From Candidatus Poseidoniaceae archaeon (GTDB lineage Archaea > Thermoplasmatota > Poseidoniia > Poseidoniales > Poseidoniaceae): a stretch of 62,501 bases of DNA. Where the stretch lies: contig CASIBX010000011.1 of assembly GCA_949373075.1 (NCBI GenBank), positions 1-62,501 on the forward strand, read 5' to 3'. Below, in pieces: positions 1 through 11,216 of this stretch. The notes below the pieces were generated by a model, which saw only the letters and a list, made by a program, of their open reading frames with translations, did no database searches and was not told where the DNA came from. The translations under genes were made by a program, and so were the position numbers. Within the stretch, counting starts at the first letter, position 1. Each line of letters opens with the position of its first letter.

Positions 1-1873
1 GACCACTGCGCAATAGTGCAGGATCTATCATTTCTGGACGATTTGTAGCAGCGACTATGATGACACCATCTAGGCTCTCGACACCATCCATACTGGCTAG
101 TAACTGATTTACAACTCGGTTTGAAACATCAGAACCGCCAGATTGTGAATTTGATGACCGCATTCCAGCAATGGACTCGAATTCATCCAAGAAAATAATC
201 GAAGGAGCAGATTGTTTTGCTTTCTTGAATATCTCACGGATTGCTTTTTCAGATTCCCCAACCCATTTCGATATTAGTTCCGGACCTTTAATCGATATGA
301 AATTTGCTTTTGCCTCATTGGCAATCGCTTTAGCAAGTAGAGTTTTCCCAGTACCTGGTGCCCCGAATAGTACAATTCCCCTAGGAGGTTTTATTCCAAA
401 GTGTTCGAATAACTCTGGCTTGGTTAATGGCCATTCTACGCTTTCTTTCAGCCTGTCCTTAATTTCGGTAAGTCCACCGACGCTTTCCCATGAAGTATCA
501 GGAATCTCGACATAGATTTCACGAAGAGCACTAGGCTCAATCTCACGGATTGCAACTCGGAAGTCATCCATATTGACTTCCATCTTTTCAAGAACTTCAG
601 GTGGAATTGTTTCTTCTTCCAAATCAATTTCAGGAAGGTACCGACGAAGTGCCTTCATTGCAGATTCTCTGACTAATGCTGCCAGATCGGCTCCTACAAA
701 CCCATATGAGTTGTCAAGAACCCAGTCTACATCGAAATCGTCTGCAATAGGCATCTGTCTAATATGGACATCTAGAATTTCACTTCTACCGTCCCTATCT
801 GGAACACCGATCTCTATTTCACGGTCAAATCGTCCAGGTCTTCGTAGAGCAGGGTCCATTGCATCTCTTCTATTGGTAGCACCGATAACAATGACATTGT
901 CTCTCCCTTGCATACCGTCCATCAATGTAAGCATCTGTGCGACAACACGACGTTCTACTTCTCCGCTAACATCTTCACGCTTAGGACAAATAGAGTCAAT
1001 TTCGTCGATAAAGACGATTGCTGGTGCATTATTTGCTGCTTCATCGAAAATCTCACGTAGTTGTTTTTCTGATTCCCCATAGTATTTTGAAATGATTTCT
1101 GGCCCGTTTATTGAAGTAAAGTGAGCGTTGGTTTCAGTAGCTACTGCTTTTGCAATCATTGTTTTGCCAGTACCTGGTGGTCCGTGCAGAAGTACTCCTT
1201 TCGGAGGGTCTATTCCGAGTCTTCTAAACAATTCAGGATGCTTTAGAGGCAACTCAATCATTTCTCGTACTTTGAGTAACTGAGTGCCAATTCCGCCTAT
1301 ATCTTCGTAAGTAATTCCTTGAGATTGTCCAACATCCTCATCGTCAATAGCTTCGTCTTTGATTACTATATCTGTATCAGAATTAACTTGAACTATTCCT
1401 TTAGGAGTTGTTTGTAGGACTGCAAATGGTAGGGCTTCAGCGAATAGAGTCATTCCTGGAATGAAAATCCGGTCACCTGCAACAACAGGACGCTTGTTTA
1501 GCCCTCTTCGAGCAAAACCTTCGATTCCAGGTCCAAATTTGACTTTCTGTTTATTGGCCATGACAGGTGATAGAACCAGCTTAGTACAGATTTTAGCATC
1601 TACTTTAGAGACAGTTACCCTATCTCCAAGACTAACACCTGCATTTTTCCGAATAATCCCATCTACTCTGATTATGTCCATCTTAGCATCTTCTGGACGG
1701 CTTCGCCAATAGATTGCTGCCGTAGAACGATTATCGCCTTTTATTTCTATTATGTCGCCTGGTTTCAGGTCTAAGCCATTCTCGCCACTTATACGAGCAC
1801 GCCCGTGCCCTACATCGCTAGGTATAGCCTTTGAAACCTTCAAGGATATGGATTCAGAATCTTCGTCAGACAT
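1..1873 (-). CDS. CDC48/VAT-type AAA+ ATPase, C-terminus cut off by window edge
   Basis: Manual reverse translation from ATG at 1873: [28 protein letters not shown]..., then two AAA modules with Walker A GPPGTGKT and GAPGTGKT, Walker [10 protein letters not shown] and IFLDEFESI, and SRH motifs [19 protein letters not shown] and [13 protein letters not shown]. Not in the ORF track because it has no stop inside the window. Confidence 0.95.
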   Translation of the reverse strand, partial: MSDEDSESISLKVSKAIPSDVGHGRARISGENGLDLKPGDIIEIKGDNRSTAAIYWRSRPEDAKMDIIRVDGIIRKNAGVSLGDRVTVSKVDAKICTKLVLSPVMANKQKVKFGPGIEGFARRGLNKRPVVAGDRIFIPGMTLFAEALPFAVLQTTPKGIVQVNSDTDIVIKDEAIDDEDVGQSQGITYEDIGGIGTQLLKVREMIELPLKHPELFRRLGIDPPKGVLLHGPPGTGKTMIAKAVATETNAHFTSINGPEIISKYYGESEKQLREIFDEAANNAPAIVFIDEIDSICPKREDVSGEVERRVVAQMLTLMDGMQGRDNVIVIGATNRRDAMDPALRRPGRFDREIEIGVPDRDGRSEILDVHIRQMPIADDFDVDWVLDNSYGFVGADLAALVRESAMKALRRYLPEIDLEEETIPPEVLEKMEVNMDDFRVAIREIEPSALREIYVEIPDTSWESVGGLTEIKDRLKESVEWPLTKPELFEHFGIKPPRGIVLFGAPGTGKTLLAKAIANEAKANFISIKGPELISKWVGESEKAIREIFKKAKQSAPSIIFLDEFESIAGMRSSNSQSGGSDVSNRVVNQLLASMDGVESLDGVIIVAATNRPEMIDPALLRSG

Positions 1874-1976
1874 GGTTGACCCCTCCGGATGTTACCTCTT
1901 CAGAGTAGGTATCACTTTAACTCACGCATCCATCCACAAGCGGTGGATTCATGTTCTGCATGCCAAACGGAGGGGC

Positions 1977-3605
1977 ATGACGCACGTCTTGGAGACCGGC
2001 CTAGAGTTTTTGGAAAGCAGTAATCCTGGCAACCTTCCTAAGGTTAAAGGATACAATATTATCAATGGACAACTAAAATCATCATCTGATGGATCAAGAT
2101 TTACAAGTAAGAATCCAGCGATACTTGTAGACGAATTAGGAGATTTCCCTCTATCTACTAGGGATGATGTGCATGAAGCGATTGCTGCTGCTCGTTCGGC
2201 ATTAACTGACTGGGCCGCCACTCCCGCTCCTACAAGAGGGCAAATCATTGGTAACATGGGCCGATTGTTAATGGAACATAAAGATGCAATTGTGGCATTG
2301 GAAACTCGAGAGATAGGTAAGACTCTCAAAGAGGCAGCAGGTAGTGTTCAAGAAGCAATCGACACCTGTCTTTTCTTCCAATCTGAAGGTCGCAGACTAT
2401 ATGGGCAGACTGTAAACTCTGAATTGCCAGATAAGGAATTATTCACGTACCGCAGACCACTTGGTGTCTGCGGAATTATCAATGCATGTAATTTCCCTGC
2501 TGCTGTTCCATTTTGGAAAATGATTCCTGCACTAATTTGTGGAAACACATGTGTATGGAAGAGCCCTCAAGATGCTCCTCTACTTTCTTTCGCTCTAGCA
2601 CGTATTATGCATCAAGCCGGATTGCCTGACGGAGTAGTAAACCTAGTCCACGGAAAGGGAAGTAGTGCAGGCCAGTATATCGTCGACGCAGTCGATGAAG
2701 GCCTAATCAACAAAATCTCATTTACAGGAAGTACTGAAGTTGGTAAAGCAATTGGTGAAGTATGTGGAAGGAATTTAGTTTCTTGCAGCCTAGAACTTGG
2801 CGGAAAGAACCCTCAGGTAGTAATGCCATCTGCAGACATAGACAATGCTGTGGCTGGAGCATATTGGGGAGGATTTGGAACCGCAGGACAACGCTGTACT
2901 AGCCTAGGTAACCTTATTCTTCACGAAGACATTTACGATGAATTTATGGAGAAATTAATGAACAAAGTAAAGAGTACTCGTATCGGAGATTCACTGAAAC
3001 ACGAGGATGTCCTTTACGGCCCTATGCTCTCAGAAAAGTACGCTAAGGATTTCTTGAAAGGTCTAGAAATGGTAGAGGCAGATGGAGCAACCAAACTTTG
3101 GGGTAGTGGAAGAATAACATCAGGAAATACTCCTGATAATTTCCTTGGAACTCCTGAAGATGGAGTTTACATGTGGCCTCACGTTTATGCTGATGTCACA
3201 GAAGACATGAATTGCTTCCATGAAGAAGTCTTCGGCCCTGCAATCACCGTTGTCAAAGCAAAGGATTTCGACCATGCATTACATCTTGCTAATGCATCGC
3301 CTTACGGACTTTCAAGTTCGATATACACAAATGATCGACTCGAGGCTTACCGATATAAAATCGGAATCAAAGCTGGAATGACTGGAATCAATAATTCGAC
3401 TACAGGAGCAGAGGCTCACTTGCCATTTGGTGGAGTCAAAGGTAGTGGGAACGGCACTAGGGAATCCGGAATTTGGGTTATCGAAGCGTACTCCTACTGG
3501 CATGCTGTCAACGACGAATTGTCTGGGAAATTACAACTAGCCCAGATGGATGTTGATGAAATCGAGATGGTCGAAGCCGAAGTCGACTACACCAAACTGG
3601 CCTGA
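1977..3605 (+). CDS. NAD(P)-dependent aldehyde dehydrogenase family protein
   Basis: ELGGKNP, FTGSTEVGK and GQRCTS (catalytic Cys) motifs. Track ORF starts at 1752, but the upstream part is antisense to the CDC48 start; ATG 1977 (MTHVLETGLEF) is more plausible. Confidence 0.93.
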   Translation: MTHVLETGLEFLESSNPGNLPKVKGYNIINGQLKSSSDGSRFTSKNPAILVDELGDFPLSTRDDVHEAIAAARSALTDWAATPAPTRGQIIGNMGRLLMEHKDAIVALETREIGKTLKEAAGSVQEAIDTCLFFQSEGRRLYGQTVNSELPDKELFTYRRPLGVCGIINACNFPAAVPFWKMIPALICGNTCVWKSPQDAPLLSFALARIMHQAGLPDGVVNLVHGKGSSAGQYIVDAVDEGLINKISFTGSTEVGKAIGEVCGRNLVSCSLELGGKNPQVVMPSADIDNAVAGAYWGGFGTAGQRCTSLGNLILHEDIYDEFMEKLMNKVKSTRIGDSLKHEDVLYGPMLSEKYAKDFLKGLEMVEADGATKLWGSGRITSGNTPDNFLGTPEDGVYMWPHVYADVTEDMNCFHEEVFGPAITVVKAKDFDHALHLANASPYGLSSSIYTNDRLEAYRYKIGIKAGMTGINNSTTGAEAHLPFGGVKGSGNGTRESGIWVIEAYSYWHAVNDELSGKLQLAQMDVDEIEMVEAEVDYTKLA

Positions 3606-3688
3606 ACAACAGCCGAACAGGTCAAAGACCCCATCTCCAGTGGGCGTGGTTATCCGCCCCCTTTAGGGGGCGTCACAGGTGGCAACTG

Positions 3689-4501
3689 ATGGGCGAAGGA
3701 ATCAAACTCCCAATGCTGAAAGGCATGGGTAGGACAGATAGAATCGACAAATGGTGGGCTCAACCAATGGTGATGGCTATTGGACTGACTGTGGCTATGA
3801 TCTGGACTTTTTGGAGGGTTATTTTCTTCTCAGAACATATCGATTACTATGTCGATGGAGCGCATGTAATCTCACCTATGTTTTCACCAAATGTCCTAGA
3901 ATGGGACATGTTTTCAGGATGGGACCATCCGTCTTGGGTGAATGCTGCAGTTTTGATTTTGTGGATTCCATTTTCGTTTAGAGGAACATGCTACTACATG
4001 CGCCGTGTTTACTATCGTACATTTTTCGCTAGCCCTACCGGATGCTGGGTTGATGAACCTGAAATCAACAAGATGATTGGTTACAAGGGCGAAAAGAGAT
4101 TATTCATAGTAAACAATCTACATCGCTACTTCTTGTACATGGTAATTCCAATCCTTCTGATTAAATGGTGGGATATTACACACACTATGGCTTTCTCTAA
4201 TGATGGATATGGAATCACAGGAGGAACAATAATTCTAACTCTCGAATCTGTTTGTCTTACAATGTATGTTACATCTTGTCACGCACTTAGACACCTGGCT
4301 GGCGGTATGCTAGACCGGTGGGCAACAGGTATTGCCAAGATTAGAGGGGCACTATTCTCCAAAGTTAGTATTATCAATCGAGACCATGGATTCTGGTTTT
4401 GGGTGTCCCTTACTCTTGTATTCGTTGGAGATGCATGGACTATTGCATGCTCCAAGGGCATAATCAATGACTTCAGTTTAATTCTAATCGGAGGTGCTTG
4501 A
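3689..4501 (+). CDS. succinate dehydrogenase membrane anchor subunit (single polypeptide, about 5 TM segments)
   Basis: About five hydrophobic segments with conserved His residues; immediately upstream of and overlapping sdhA in the same operon. Confidence 0.75.
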   Translation: MGEGIKLPMLKGMGRTDRIDKWWAQPMVMAIGLTVAMIWTFWRVIFFSEHIDYYVDGAHVISPMFSPNVLEWDMFSGWDHPSWVNAAVLILWIPFSFRGTCYYMRRVYYRTFFASPTGCWVDEPEINKMIGYKGEKRLFIVNNLHRYFLYMVIPILLIKWWDITHTMAFSNDGYGITGGTIILTLESVCLTMYVTSCHALRHLAGGMLDRWATGIAKIRGALFSKVSIINRDHGFWFWVSLTLVFVGDAWTIACSKGIINDFSLILIGGA

Positions 4502-4502
4502 A

Positions 4503-6356
4503 ATGGGTGAAGAATACATTTCTCACGAATATGATGTCGTAATCATTGGAGCAGGTGGTGCTGGTTTACGAGCGGCTATCGAAGCCGCAAGAAGCGGTGC
4601 AAAAACTGCCATAATCACAAAATCACTCCTCGGCAAGGCGCATACTGTAATGGCAGAAGGCGGATGTGCTGCTGCATTACAAAACGCAGATCCTAGAGAT
4701 GGTTGGAAAGTTCACTTCCATGACACCATGAAGGGAAGTAAGTGGCTTGCTAATTGGCGTATGGCTGAATATCATGCAAAGGAAGCTCCAGACCGAGTTC
4801 GTGAACTCGAACAGTGGGGCGCTGTGTTCGATAGGACAACCAAAAATGTCATCAATCAGAGAAACTTTGGTGGCCATACATTCCCTAGACTCGCTCATGT
4901 CGGTGACGCTACTGGACTCGAATTAATTCGTACGCTACAAGAAAGAGGCATACACGAAGGAATTGACATGTTCACAGAATATACAGTTCGCCATCTTCTC
5001 AAAGAAGGTGACAGAGTTACTGGCTGTGTTGCTTACACCCGTGTGGACGGAGAGTTCCATGCATTCTCTGCTAAATCGGTAGTATTAGCTACTGGCGGAA
5101 TAACGAGATGTTGGTCTGTTTGTTCAGGCTCTTGGGAATACACTGGAGACGGACATGCACTTGCTCTATGGGCTGGTGCTGAACTTCGAGATATGGAATT
5201 CGTACAATTCCATCCAACAGGAATGGTTTGGCCACCGTCTGTTCGTGGCATTTTGGTAACCGAAGGTGTTCGTGGAGAAGGAGGCCGTCTTACCAACTCA
5301 GAAGGTGAGCGGTTCATGTTTGATTATGTTCCTGAAATGTTCGCTGGCGACCATGCAGATACTATTGAAGAATCTGACCAATGGGTCGAAGAAGTTGTTT
5401 CAGGTAAAATTGCTACTGTCCGAAGGCCTCCTGAATTGCTGACTAGAGACGTTGTTTCTAAGGCTATTAACAGTGAGGTCAAAGCGGGAAGAGGAAGTCC
5501 ACACGGTGGCGCATTCCTAGATATTTCACATCGAGGAGAAGCTGCTATTTTGTCCAAACTACCATCGATGCACCACCAATTCAAGGAACTGGCTGGTGTA
5601 GATATTTCGAAAGAACCAATGGAAGTTGGACCTACTGCACACTACGTAATGGGTGGAGTAATAGTAGATGCTGAAACTCAAGAAACAACTATTCCTGGCT
5701 TGTACGCTTGTGGAGAGGTTGCTAGTGGATTGCATGGTGCGAACCGACTTGGAGGAAACTCGCTTTCTGACCTTATCGTATTCGGCAAGAGAGCCGGAGA
5801 ACATTCGGCTAAGCGCGCCACTGATTTAGCACAACCCGGAATTGATGATGGGCAAGTTCAATCAGCCATCAAGGAAATGGTGGCTCCTCTAGAACGAGGA
5901 GAGGGTGAAAACCCAGGACTAATCTACGATGCTATGCGTGACATGATGCAAGAGAAGGTCGGAATAATTCGAGTTAAGAATGAGTTAGAGGAAGCTCTAG
6001 AAGACCTCAAGGACTTCTCAAAACGTGAGAAGGCTTGCTTCCCAGGAACCAGCCGCAAATACAACTCAGGATGGCATCAAGCCCTCGACCTGAAGAATAT
6101 GGTAGACATTTCGATTGTTGCGACTTTGGCAGCCCTGACTAGAGAAGAAAGTCGTGGTGGCCACACCCGAGATGATTTCCCTGGCCATGAAGATGAATAC
6201 TGGGGCAAGACACTCAATATCTGTTGGATGGAGAAGGGTGAAGTCAAGATTCGACAGGAACCAGTTGAAGAAATGCGTGATGACCTTCAGGGTGCAATTA
6301 AGGAAGTTAAGGCTATGATTGCTGAAAGAGCAGCAAAGCAAGGAGGTGGAAAGTGA
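4503..6356 (+). CDS. sdhA: succinate dehydrogenase / fumarate reductase flavoprotein subunit
   Basis: [19 protein letters not shown]-binding motif, [42 protein letters not shown]. Confidence 0.96.
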   Translation: MGEEYISHEYDVVIIGAGGAGLRAAIEAARSGAKTAIITKSLLGKAHTVMAEGGCAAALQNADPRDGWKVHFHDTMKGSKWLANWRMAEYHAKEAPDRVRELEQWGAVFDRTTKNVINQRNFGGHTFPRLAHVGDATGLELIRTLQERGIHEGIDMFTEYTVRHLLKEGDRVTGCVAYTRVDGEFHAFSAKSVVLATGGITRCWSVCSGSWEYTGDGHALALWAGAELRDMEFVQFHPTGMVWPPSVRGILVTEGVRGEGGRLTNSEGERFMFDYVPEMFAGDHADTIEESDQWVEEVVSGKIATVRRPPELLTRDVVSKAINSEVKAGRGSPHGGAFLDISHRGEAAILSKLPSMHHQFKELAGVDISKEPMEVGPTAHYVMGGVIVDAETQETTIPGLYACGEVASGLHGANRLGGNSLSDLIVFGKRAGEHSAKRATDLAQPGIDDGQVQSAIKEMVAPLERGEGENPGLIYDAMRDMMQEKVGIIRVKNELEEALEDLKDFSKREKACFPGTSRKYNSGWHQALDLKNMVDISIVATLAALTREESRGGHTRDDFPGHEDEYWGKTLNICWMEKGEVKIRQEPVEEMRDDLQGAIKEVKAMIAERAAKQGGGK

Positions 6357-7123
6357 TGTCACTCAAAGGTAAAAACCAGAAATTCAAAGTCCTCCGTGGA
6401 GAAGGCGAAGATGCTGAACTTGAGGAATATGACCTTGAATTAGACGAAGGAATGGTTGTGCTAGATTGTATGCATCGCATTCAATACGAACAAGAGCCTG
6501 ATCTTGCAGTTCGCTGGAATTGTAAGGCTGGAAAGTGTGGCTCTTGTAGTGCCGAAATCAATGGACGACCTCGTTTAATGTGTATGACTCGTATGTCCGA
6601 TGTGGTCGCAGAAACTCCCGAAGGACAGCCGATTGAAGTTCGTCCGATGAAGGCATTCCCTCACATCAAAGACTTGGTAAGCGATGTATCTTGGAACTAT
6701 GAAGTGGCTAAAAGGATTAAACCGATTAAAGGACCAGAGGAGCCAAATTGGGAATTTAATCAACATGAGGCTCATCGTGTCCAACAATTCAGAGAATGTA
6801 TCGAGTGTTTCCTATGCGTAAACACATGTCACGTACTGAGAGACCACCAACTATTCGATGATTTCGCAGGACCTCGTAATCTTGTGAGACTTGCTCAATA
6901 TGAGATGCACCCTCTTGATGAAGAAGACCGTATTCCTGAAATAAAGAAGGAATTCGGTATTGAGTATTGTAACATTACACGCTGTTGTACAGAAGTATGC
7001 CCGGCTGGAATTCAAATTACTGATGACGCTATTATTCAATTAAAAGAAAGAGTTGTTGACCGATATTACGACCCATTGCAGAGAATCTGGAGAGTTATTA
7101 CTCGAAAGAAGGTACGAATGTGA
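6353..7123 (+). CDS. sdhB: succinate dehydrogenase iron-sulfur subunit
   Basis: [2Fe-2S] CKAGKCGSC...C plus two cysteine clusters [11 protein letters not shown] and [16 protein letters not shown]-type overlap with sdhA. Confidence 0.95.
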   Translation: MMSLKGKNQKFKVLRGEGEDAELEEYDLELDEGMVVLDCMHRIQYEQEPDLAVRWNCKAGKCGSCSAEINGRPRLMCMTRMSDVVAETPEGQPIEVRPMKAFPHIKDLVSDVSWNYEVAKRIKPIKGPEEPNWEFNQHEAHRVQQFRECIECFLCVNTCHVLRDHQLFDDFAGPRNLVRLAQYEMHPLDEEDRIPEIKKEFGIEYCNITRCCTEVCPAGIQITDDAIIQLKERVVDRYYDPLQRIWRVITRKKVRM

Positions 7124-7186
7124 AATTGAGTTGTGCTTTCGTATAACGACAAATCTGTTCATATAGGGATAATATGAGCACTTTCT

Positions 7187-8230
7187 ATGGGCCAAAGAAT
7201 CGAACACGTCGATTCGATTCGGGCTGTTGCAGTTCTATTGATGGTGATGGTTCATGCTGCGGCAACTTGGGGACCTAGCCCCAGTAGTCAGCCTTCGATT
7301 CTAGTGTATATTGTCTCAGGCCTTGGAGGTCTTGCAGCACCACTTTTCGTAACTGTATTTGGATGGGGGTGTTTTCACTCTTCTTCAACACCGCCTCAAC
7401 GCTATTTAAGAGCAGGTTTTCTACTTTTGAGTCAGCTTGCAATAAATGTAACCGCACCTCATTTATTCGATGTATTCACTCCAGGTGTCCTAACTTTATT
7501 CGCAGTTTTGATACTAACCCAGCCGTTATGGGTAAGTCCTTTCAAAAATTTTCATGAAAGGAAGAATATAATTCTGTGGAGTTCAATATCTACAACATTA
7601 ATTGTGGTTTACTTTGCATCTGGCCTCCAAGGTTCAAATCAATGGGATGAAAGAATCGAGGTTTCAACCTTAGCAAAGTGGTTTAGCCACCTACTTCTCA
7701 CTGGAACATACCCACTTTTCCCGTGGCTCCTTTTTGCAATATTAGGCTCTTGGATAGCCACACAGGAAAAAACTGGTCTCACGTTTCCTGTAACTAAAGG
7801 TGCAGTTACATCATTGTTGACGGGAGTACTATTCTGTATAGTTACACTACTGTATTCTGAACAGAATGATATCGACTGGGCTAAACCAAAAGGAGATGCA
7901 ATTCTCACATTCTTCCCTGCCAATGCGCCGTTTCTAATCGCAGCACTAACCGGAGTTGCAATACTGTGGATGCTTATTCAAACAGTGCATTCGGCATTAC
8001 TCAACCCATTAGGTAAAATTTCTTTGAGTGTCTACCTGCTACATTTCATTCCAATTGGCCTATTCCACTCAATTGATGAGAATAATGATTGGAGTTTTGA
8101 GGCATCGCTATTTACAGTCTTAATTTACACATTGATATGGATTCCAATTGCTATGTTGTGGTTAAGGTTAGCTCCAAAGGTAAATGCTGAATACGCATTA
8201 CGAACCCTTACTAAAAAATTGGTCAAATAA
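7187..8230 (+). CDS. acyltransferase-3/DUF1624-like integral membrane protein
   Basis: N-terminal RIEHVDSIRAVAVLLMVMVHA resembles the acyltransferase/DUF418/DUF1624 superfamily; about 10 TM segments. Confidence 0.65.
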   Translation: MGQRIEHVDSIRAVAVLLMVMVHAAATWGPSPSSQPSILVYIVSGLGGLAAPLFVTVFGWGCFHSSSTPPQRYLRAGFLLLSQLAINVTAPHLFDVFTPGVLTLFAVLILTQPLWVSPFKNFHERKNIILWSSISTTLIVVYFASGLQGSNQWDERIEVSTLAKWFSHLLLTGTYPLFPWLLFAILGSWIATQEKTGLTFPVTKGAVTSLLTGVLFCIVTLLYSEQNDIDWAKPKGDAILTFFPANAPFLIAALTGVAILWMLIQTVHSALLNPLGKISLSVYLLHFIPIGLFHSIDENNDWSFEASLFTVLIYTLIWIPIAMLWLRLAPKVNAEYALRTLTKKLVK

Positions 8231-8235
8231 TAAGT

Positions 8236-8553
8236 TTAGTTTCGTAATGCCAATATCTCTGATGGGACTTTGTAAGTATATCTCGTTTCAGAACCAGAGA
8301 CATGCACAAGATGTTCTTGATAGTCAAATTGAACAGTCAAGATCGCCCCATCAAGAGAATGTAGTGGCATCGATGCAGCGAATTTCCCTTCTTTTGAAAT
8401 TGATAAACTCGTCGTGACATTACCTGGAAATGAATTAAATTGAATATAATTATCTCTAGATTCGATTACTCCTAAATCCTTGAAGAATGAAAGAAAGGAT
8501 TCACAGATTCCGTCCCAATCTGCCATATTCACCGTTGTTAACATCGCAATCAC
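8236..8553 (-). CDS. small hypothetical protein (105 aa)
   Basis: Intact ORF between two convergent genes, balanced soluble-protein composition; no recognised family. Confidence 0.55.
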   Translation of the reverse strand: MIAMLTTVNMADWDGICESFLSFFKDLGVIESRDNYIQFNSFPGNVTTSLSISKEGKFAASMPLHSLDGAILTVQFDYQEHLVHVSGSETRYTYKVPSEILALRN

Positions 8554-8574
8554 TTCAGTGATTATCTCCTATAA

Positions 8575-9918
8575 TCAAGGTTCAGAGTACCAACGGCCTT
8601 GGAAGGTCGCATCAGAATTATCTATTCTAATAAAAAGGTCGAGTGAAGCCCAAACAAGGCTATTGAAACCACTTGACATACCTGCTTGCCCTCCAGCCTT
8701 TGCTGTCATAAATTCAAGAGTGTCTGATGGGGAATGCCATTCTTGCCAGAATGAAATTTCTCCCCCTGGACTGAAGAAATTGAATGTTGGATAGTCTGCT
8801 GAAAAGAAAGAACAGTGGTCTGAAGCACATGATTCAGCGATTTGCCAATTGATTGGATTGCCTTCAGTTGGTTCATATGAAAGGTCGCCTTCTATTGTTG
8901 TACCAACCCAATCATACATCAGTTGCATATTAGCATCACTAGCTCCTGCTATACTGATTTGCCATTCATACATTGTTGGTTCAAAAATCTCTCCGCCCGG
9001 TCCAATAATAGGTTCAGATAGTGGAACTATTGGGTAATTGAGAGCAACCATGTCGAAATTCATGTAGGACTTCACAGTCACATTTTCGGGCAAATGGTCG
9101 ACATATGCTCGTGAGCCGAGTAACCCCTCTTCTTCACAAGCCCATAAAGCAGCAACTACGGTGTGGTCGAATTCCATTGAGGCAAGCGCTTGTGCCATTT
9201 CGAGTGAGACTGTTGAGCCAGATGTGTCATCATTGGCCCCTTCGTTAGTACCTCCACCCGGTGGCGTGAACATATAGGCAATATCGAAATGACCGCCTAT
9301 CACAATATATTCGTCAGGATTAGTTCTGCCCCAATTATATCCAACAACATTCAGTTGGTCAGGGTCATCATCATACCTTGTTACTTCGACGAAATCGAAG
9401 CCCATATCCCACATCTCATCAGCCATAGCCTCGGCTGCAGATTCGTAGGCTGATCCTCCTTCATGAACTGAAGCGCTTGCACACCAGCGATTGTTGTGCG
9501 AACTGGTCAACATCTCTATGGTGTCATATGCGCGCCTTCCGTCAACAAGCATGTAGTCAGGACTGTCCTCTAGCATCAGTGTAGCATTCCAAAGATTGGC
9601 TCCTGCTGTTATTGAGATATCGACAGTTTCTCTTTCGCTATCTAGTATAAGCAACTCTAGAGATTTCTTTTGGGAAGAAAATGTTGTTTCCATCGAGTCT
9701 CGAGCAACTCCAAATTCATCGATATAGAACAGTCCGTCTGAGCGATTGAAAGTCCAATCCACATTGGAATCTATCTCTATTGTCATGTATTGGCCTCTTA
9801 CAGCACTCGACACTTCACTGACAGTTAGAGTAGGGGTTGCTTTTTCCTCAACCTCTTCTCCAAAGCAACCGCTCAAAGGGGCGAGAATAATCAGCAGAGA
9901 AAGGAATATACAACGCAT
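8575..9918 (-). CDS. secreted M28-family metallopeptidase lipoprotein
   Basis: Lipobox IILAPLSGC; IGGHFDIAY, GANDDTSGSTVSLEMAQAL and ACEEEGLLGS are M28 zinc-ligand/catalytic signatures; late ASDHCSFF. Confidence 0.9.
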   Translation of the reverse strand: MRCIFLSLLIILAPLSGCFGEEVEEKATPTLTVSEVSSAVRGQYMTIEIDSNVDWTFNRSDGLFYIDEFGVARDSMETTFSSQKKSLELLILDSERETVDISITAGANLWNATLMLEDSPDYMLVDGRRAYDTIEMLTSSHNNRWCASASVHEGGSAYESAAEAMADEMWDMGFDFVEVTRYDDDPDQLNVVGYNWGRTNPDEYIVIGGHFDIAYMFTPPGGGTNEGANDDTSGSTVSLEMAQALASMEFDHTVVAALWACEEEGLLGSRAYVDHLPENVTVKSYMNFDMVALNYPIVPLSEPIIGPGGEIFEPTMYEWQISIAGASDANMQLMYDWVGTTIEGDLSYEPTEGNPINWQIAESCASDHCSFFSADYPTFNFFSPGGEISFWQEWHSPSDTLEFMTAKAGGQAGMSSGFNSLVWASLDLFIRIDNSDATFQGRWYSEP

Positions 9919-9922
9919 TTAA

Positions 9923-11206
9923 TCACCATTTACAAGATTCAAGATGAGTTTTCCCACTCATTAAAGGTACTAAACATTCAGGAACTTTTACTCTGCCATC
10001 CTCTAATTGATTTTGTTCCATTATGGCAACTAAGGCCCGACTGGTGGCAACCGCTGTTGAGTTAAGTGTGTGAACTGCAGCATTTCCTTCGCTAGTTCGG
10101 TAACGCATTTTCAATCTATTAGCCTGATAATCAGTACAGTTTGAACAAGATACGATTTCTTTGAAGGATTTAGCACCAGGTAGCCATGCTTCTAGGTCAT
10201 ACTTTCTAGCAGCAACAGTTCCCATATCTCCAGTGCATATATTCACAACTTCATAATGCAAATTTAGAGCGTCCCATAAATCAACACAATTTTTCAATAA
10301 ATCTTCATGATGGTCCCATGAATCATCAGGATGCGTTATGACTACTTGTTCAATCTTAGTAAATTGATGAACTCGCCAAATACCACGGTCCGATAGGCCA
10401 TGAGCTCCAACCTCTCTTCTGAAACAAGGGCTCACTCCAACCATCTTGATTGGAAGCATGCTCGGTTCGAGAACTTCATCCATGTACATAGAAGTCAGAG
10501 GATGTTCGCTGGTGGCTATCATGTAAAGTGGGTCAGGGGTGATTCCGTACATCACATTCTCAAAGTCCGAAAGATCAGTTACTCCTTCGTAAGCAGTTCG
10601 ATTCATCATTAATGGAGGCTGAACAAATGTAAAGCCACGTCCTATTAAGAAATCAACCGCATATGATTGTAATGCTAATTCTAGGCGAGCAAGGTCGCCT
10701 TTTAGGAAGAAGAACCGGCTGCCTGCTATCTTAGCGGCTCTCTCTAAGTCGACCCACTTGTTCATTTCAATTAGGTCGTTGTGATTTCTTGGCTCAAACG
10801 TGAATTCCGGCTTTACCCCGTGTAGAGAATGTTGAGTATTTCCTCCTTCATCTTCACCTACTGGAACTGCATCATGAAGTAAATTGGGAATACTCATACG
10901 AATTGTGTCTCTCTCTCCTAGTAATGAATTGGCTTTGTCATCTAAAGCGGCAATTCGGTCTCCAATGTCTTTGACTTGGGCCATGATTTTGTCCGACTCT
11001 TCTTTGTTACCACTCTTCTTAGCATCAGCGATTCCTCTAGCGGCAAGGTTGCGTTCTCTGCGACCTTCTTCCATTTCTTTGAGAGCATTCCTCCACTCTT
11101 CATCGAGTCGGATTACTTGGTTAATACTGTCATGAGGTATTCCGCGCTTATCGTGGTCAGCACGGATTTTATCCGCTTCGTTTCGAAAGAGGTCCATACT
11201 CAGCAT
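9923..11206 (-). CDS. serS: seryl-tRNA synthetase
   Basis: N-terminal coiled-coil arm, class II motifs (FRREVGAHGLSDRGIWRVHQFTKIEQ; NSTAVATSRALVAIMEQNQ). Confidence 0.95.
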   Translation of the reverse strand: MLSMDLFRNEADKIRADHDKRGIPHDSINQVIRLDEEWRNALKEMEEGRRERNLAARGIADAKKSGNKEESDKIMAQVKDIGDRIAALDDKANSLLGERDTIRMSIPNLLHDAVPVGEDEGGNTQHSLHGVKPEFTFEPRNHNDLIEMNKWVDLERAAKIAGSRFFFLKGDLARLELALQSYAVDFLIGRGFTFVQPPLMMNRTAYEGVTDLSDFENVMYGITPDPLYMIATSEHPLTSMYMDEVLEPSMLPIKMVGVSPCFRREVGAHGLSDRGIWRVHQFTKIEQVVITHPDDSWDHHEDLLKNCVDLWDALNLHYEVVNICTGDMGTVAARKYDLEAWLPGAKSFKEIVSCSNCTDYQANRLKMRYRTSEGNAAVHTLNSTAVATSRALVAIMEQNQLEDGRVKVPECLVPLMSGKTHLESCKW

Positions 11207-11216
11207 AACAGATCAC

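Noticed and set aside
171-1712. Plus-strand ORFs 171..515, 573..1082, 1461..1712
   Set aside because: Antisense to the truncated CDC48/VAT gene; low-complexity Ser/Ile-rich composition typical of antisense frames.
1752-1976. N-terminal extension of the aldehyde dehydrogenase ORF
   Set aside because: Overlaps the CDC48 start on the other strand; the family N-terminus begins after the internal ATG at 1977.
5033-5584. Minus-strand ORFs inside sdhA
   Set aside because: Shadow ORFs antisense to strongly conserved flavoprotein sequence.
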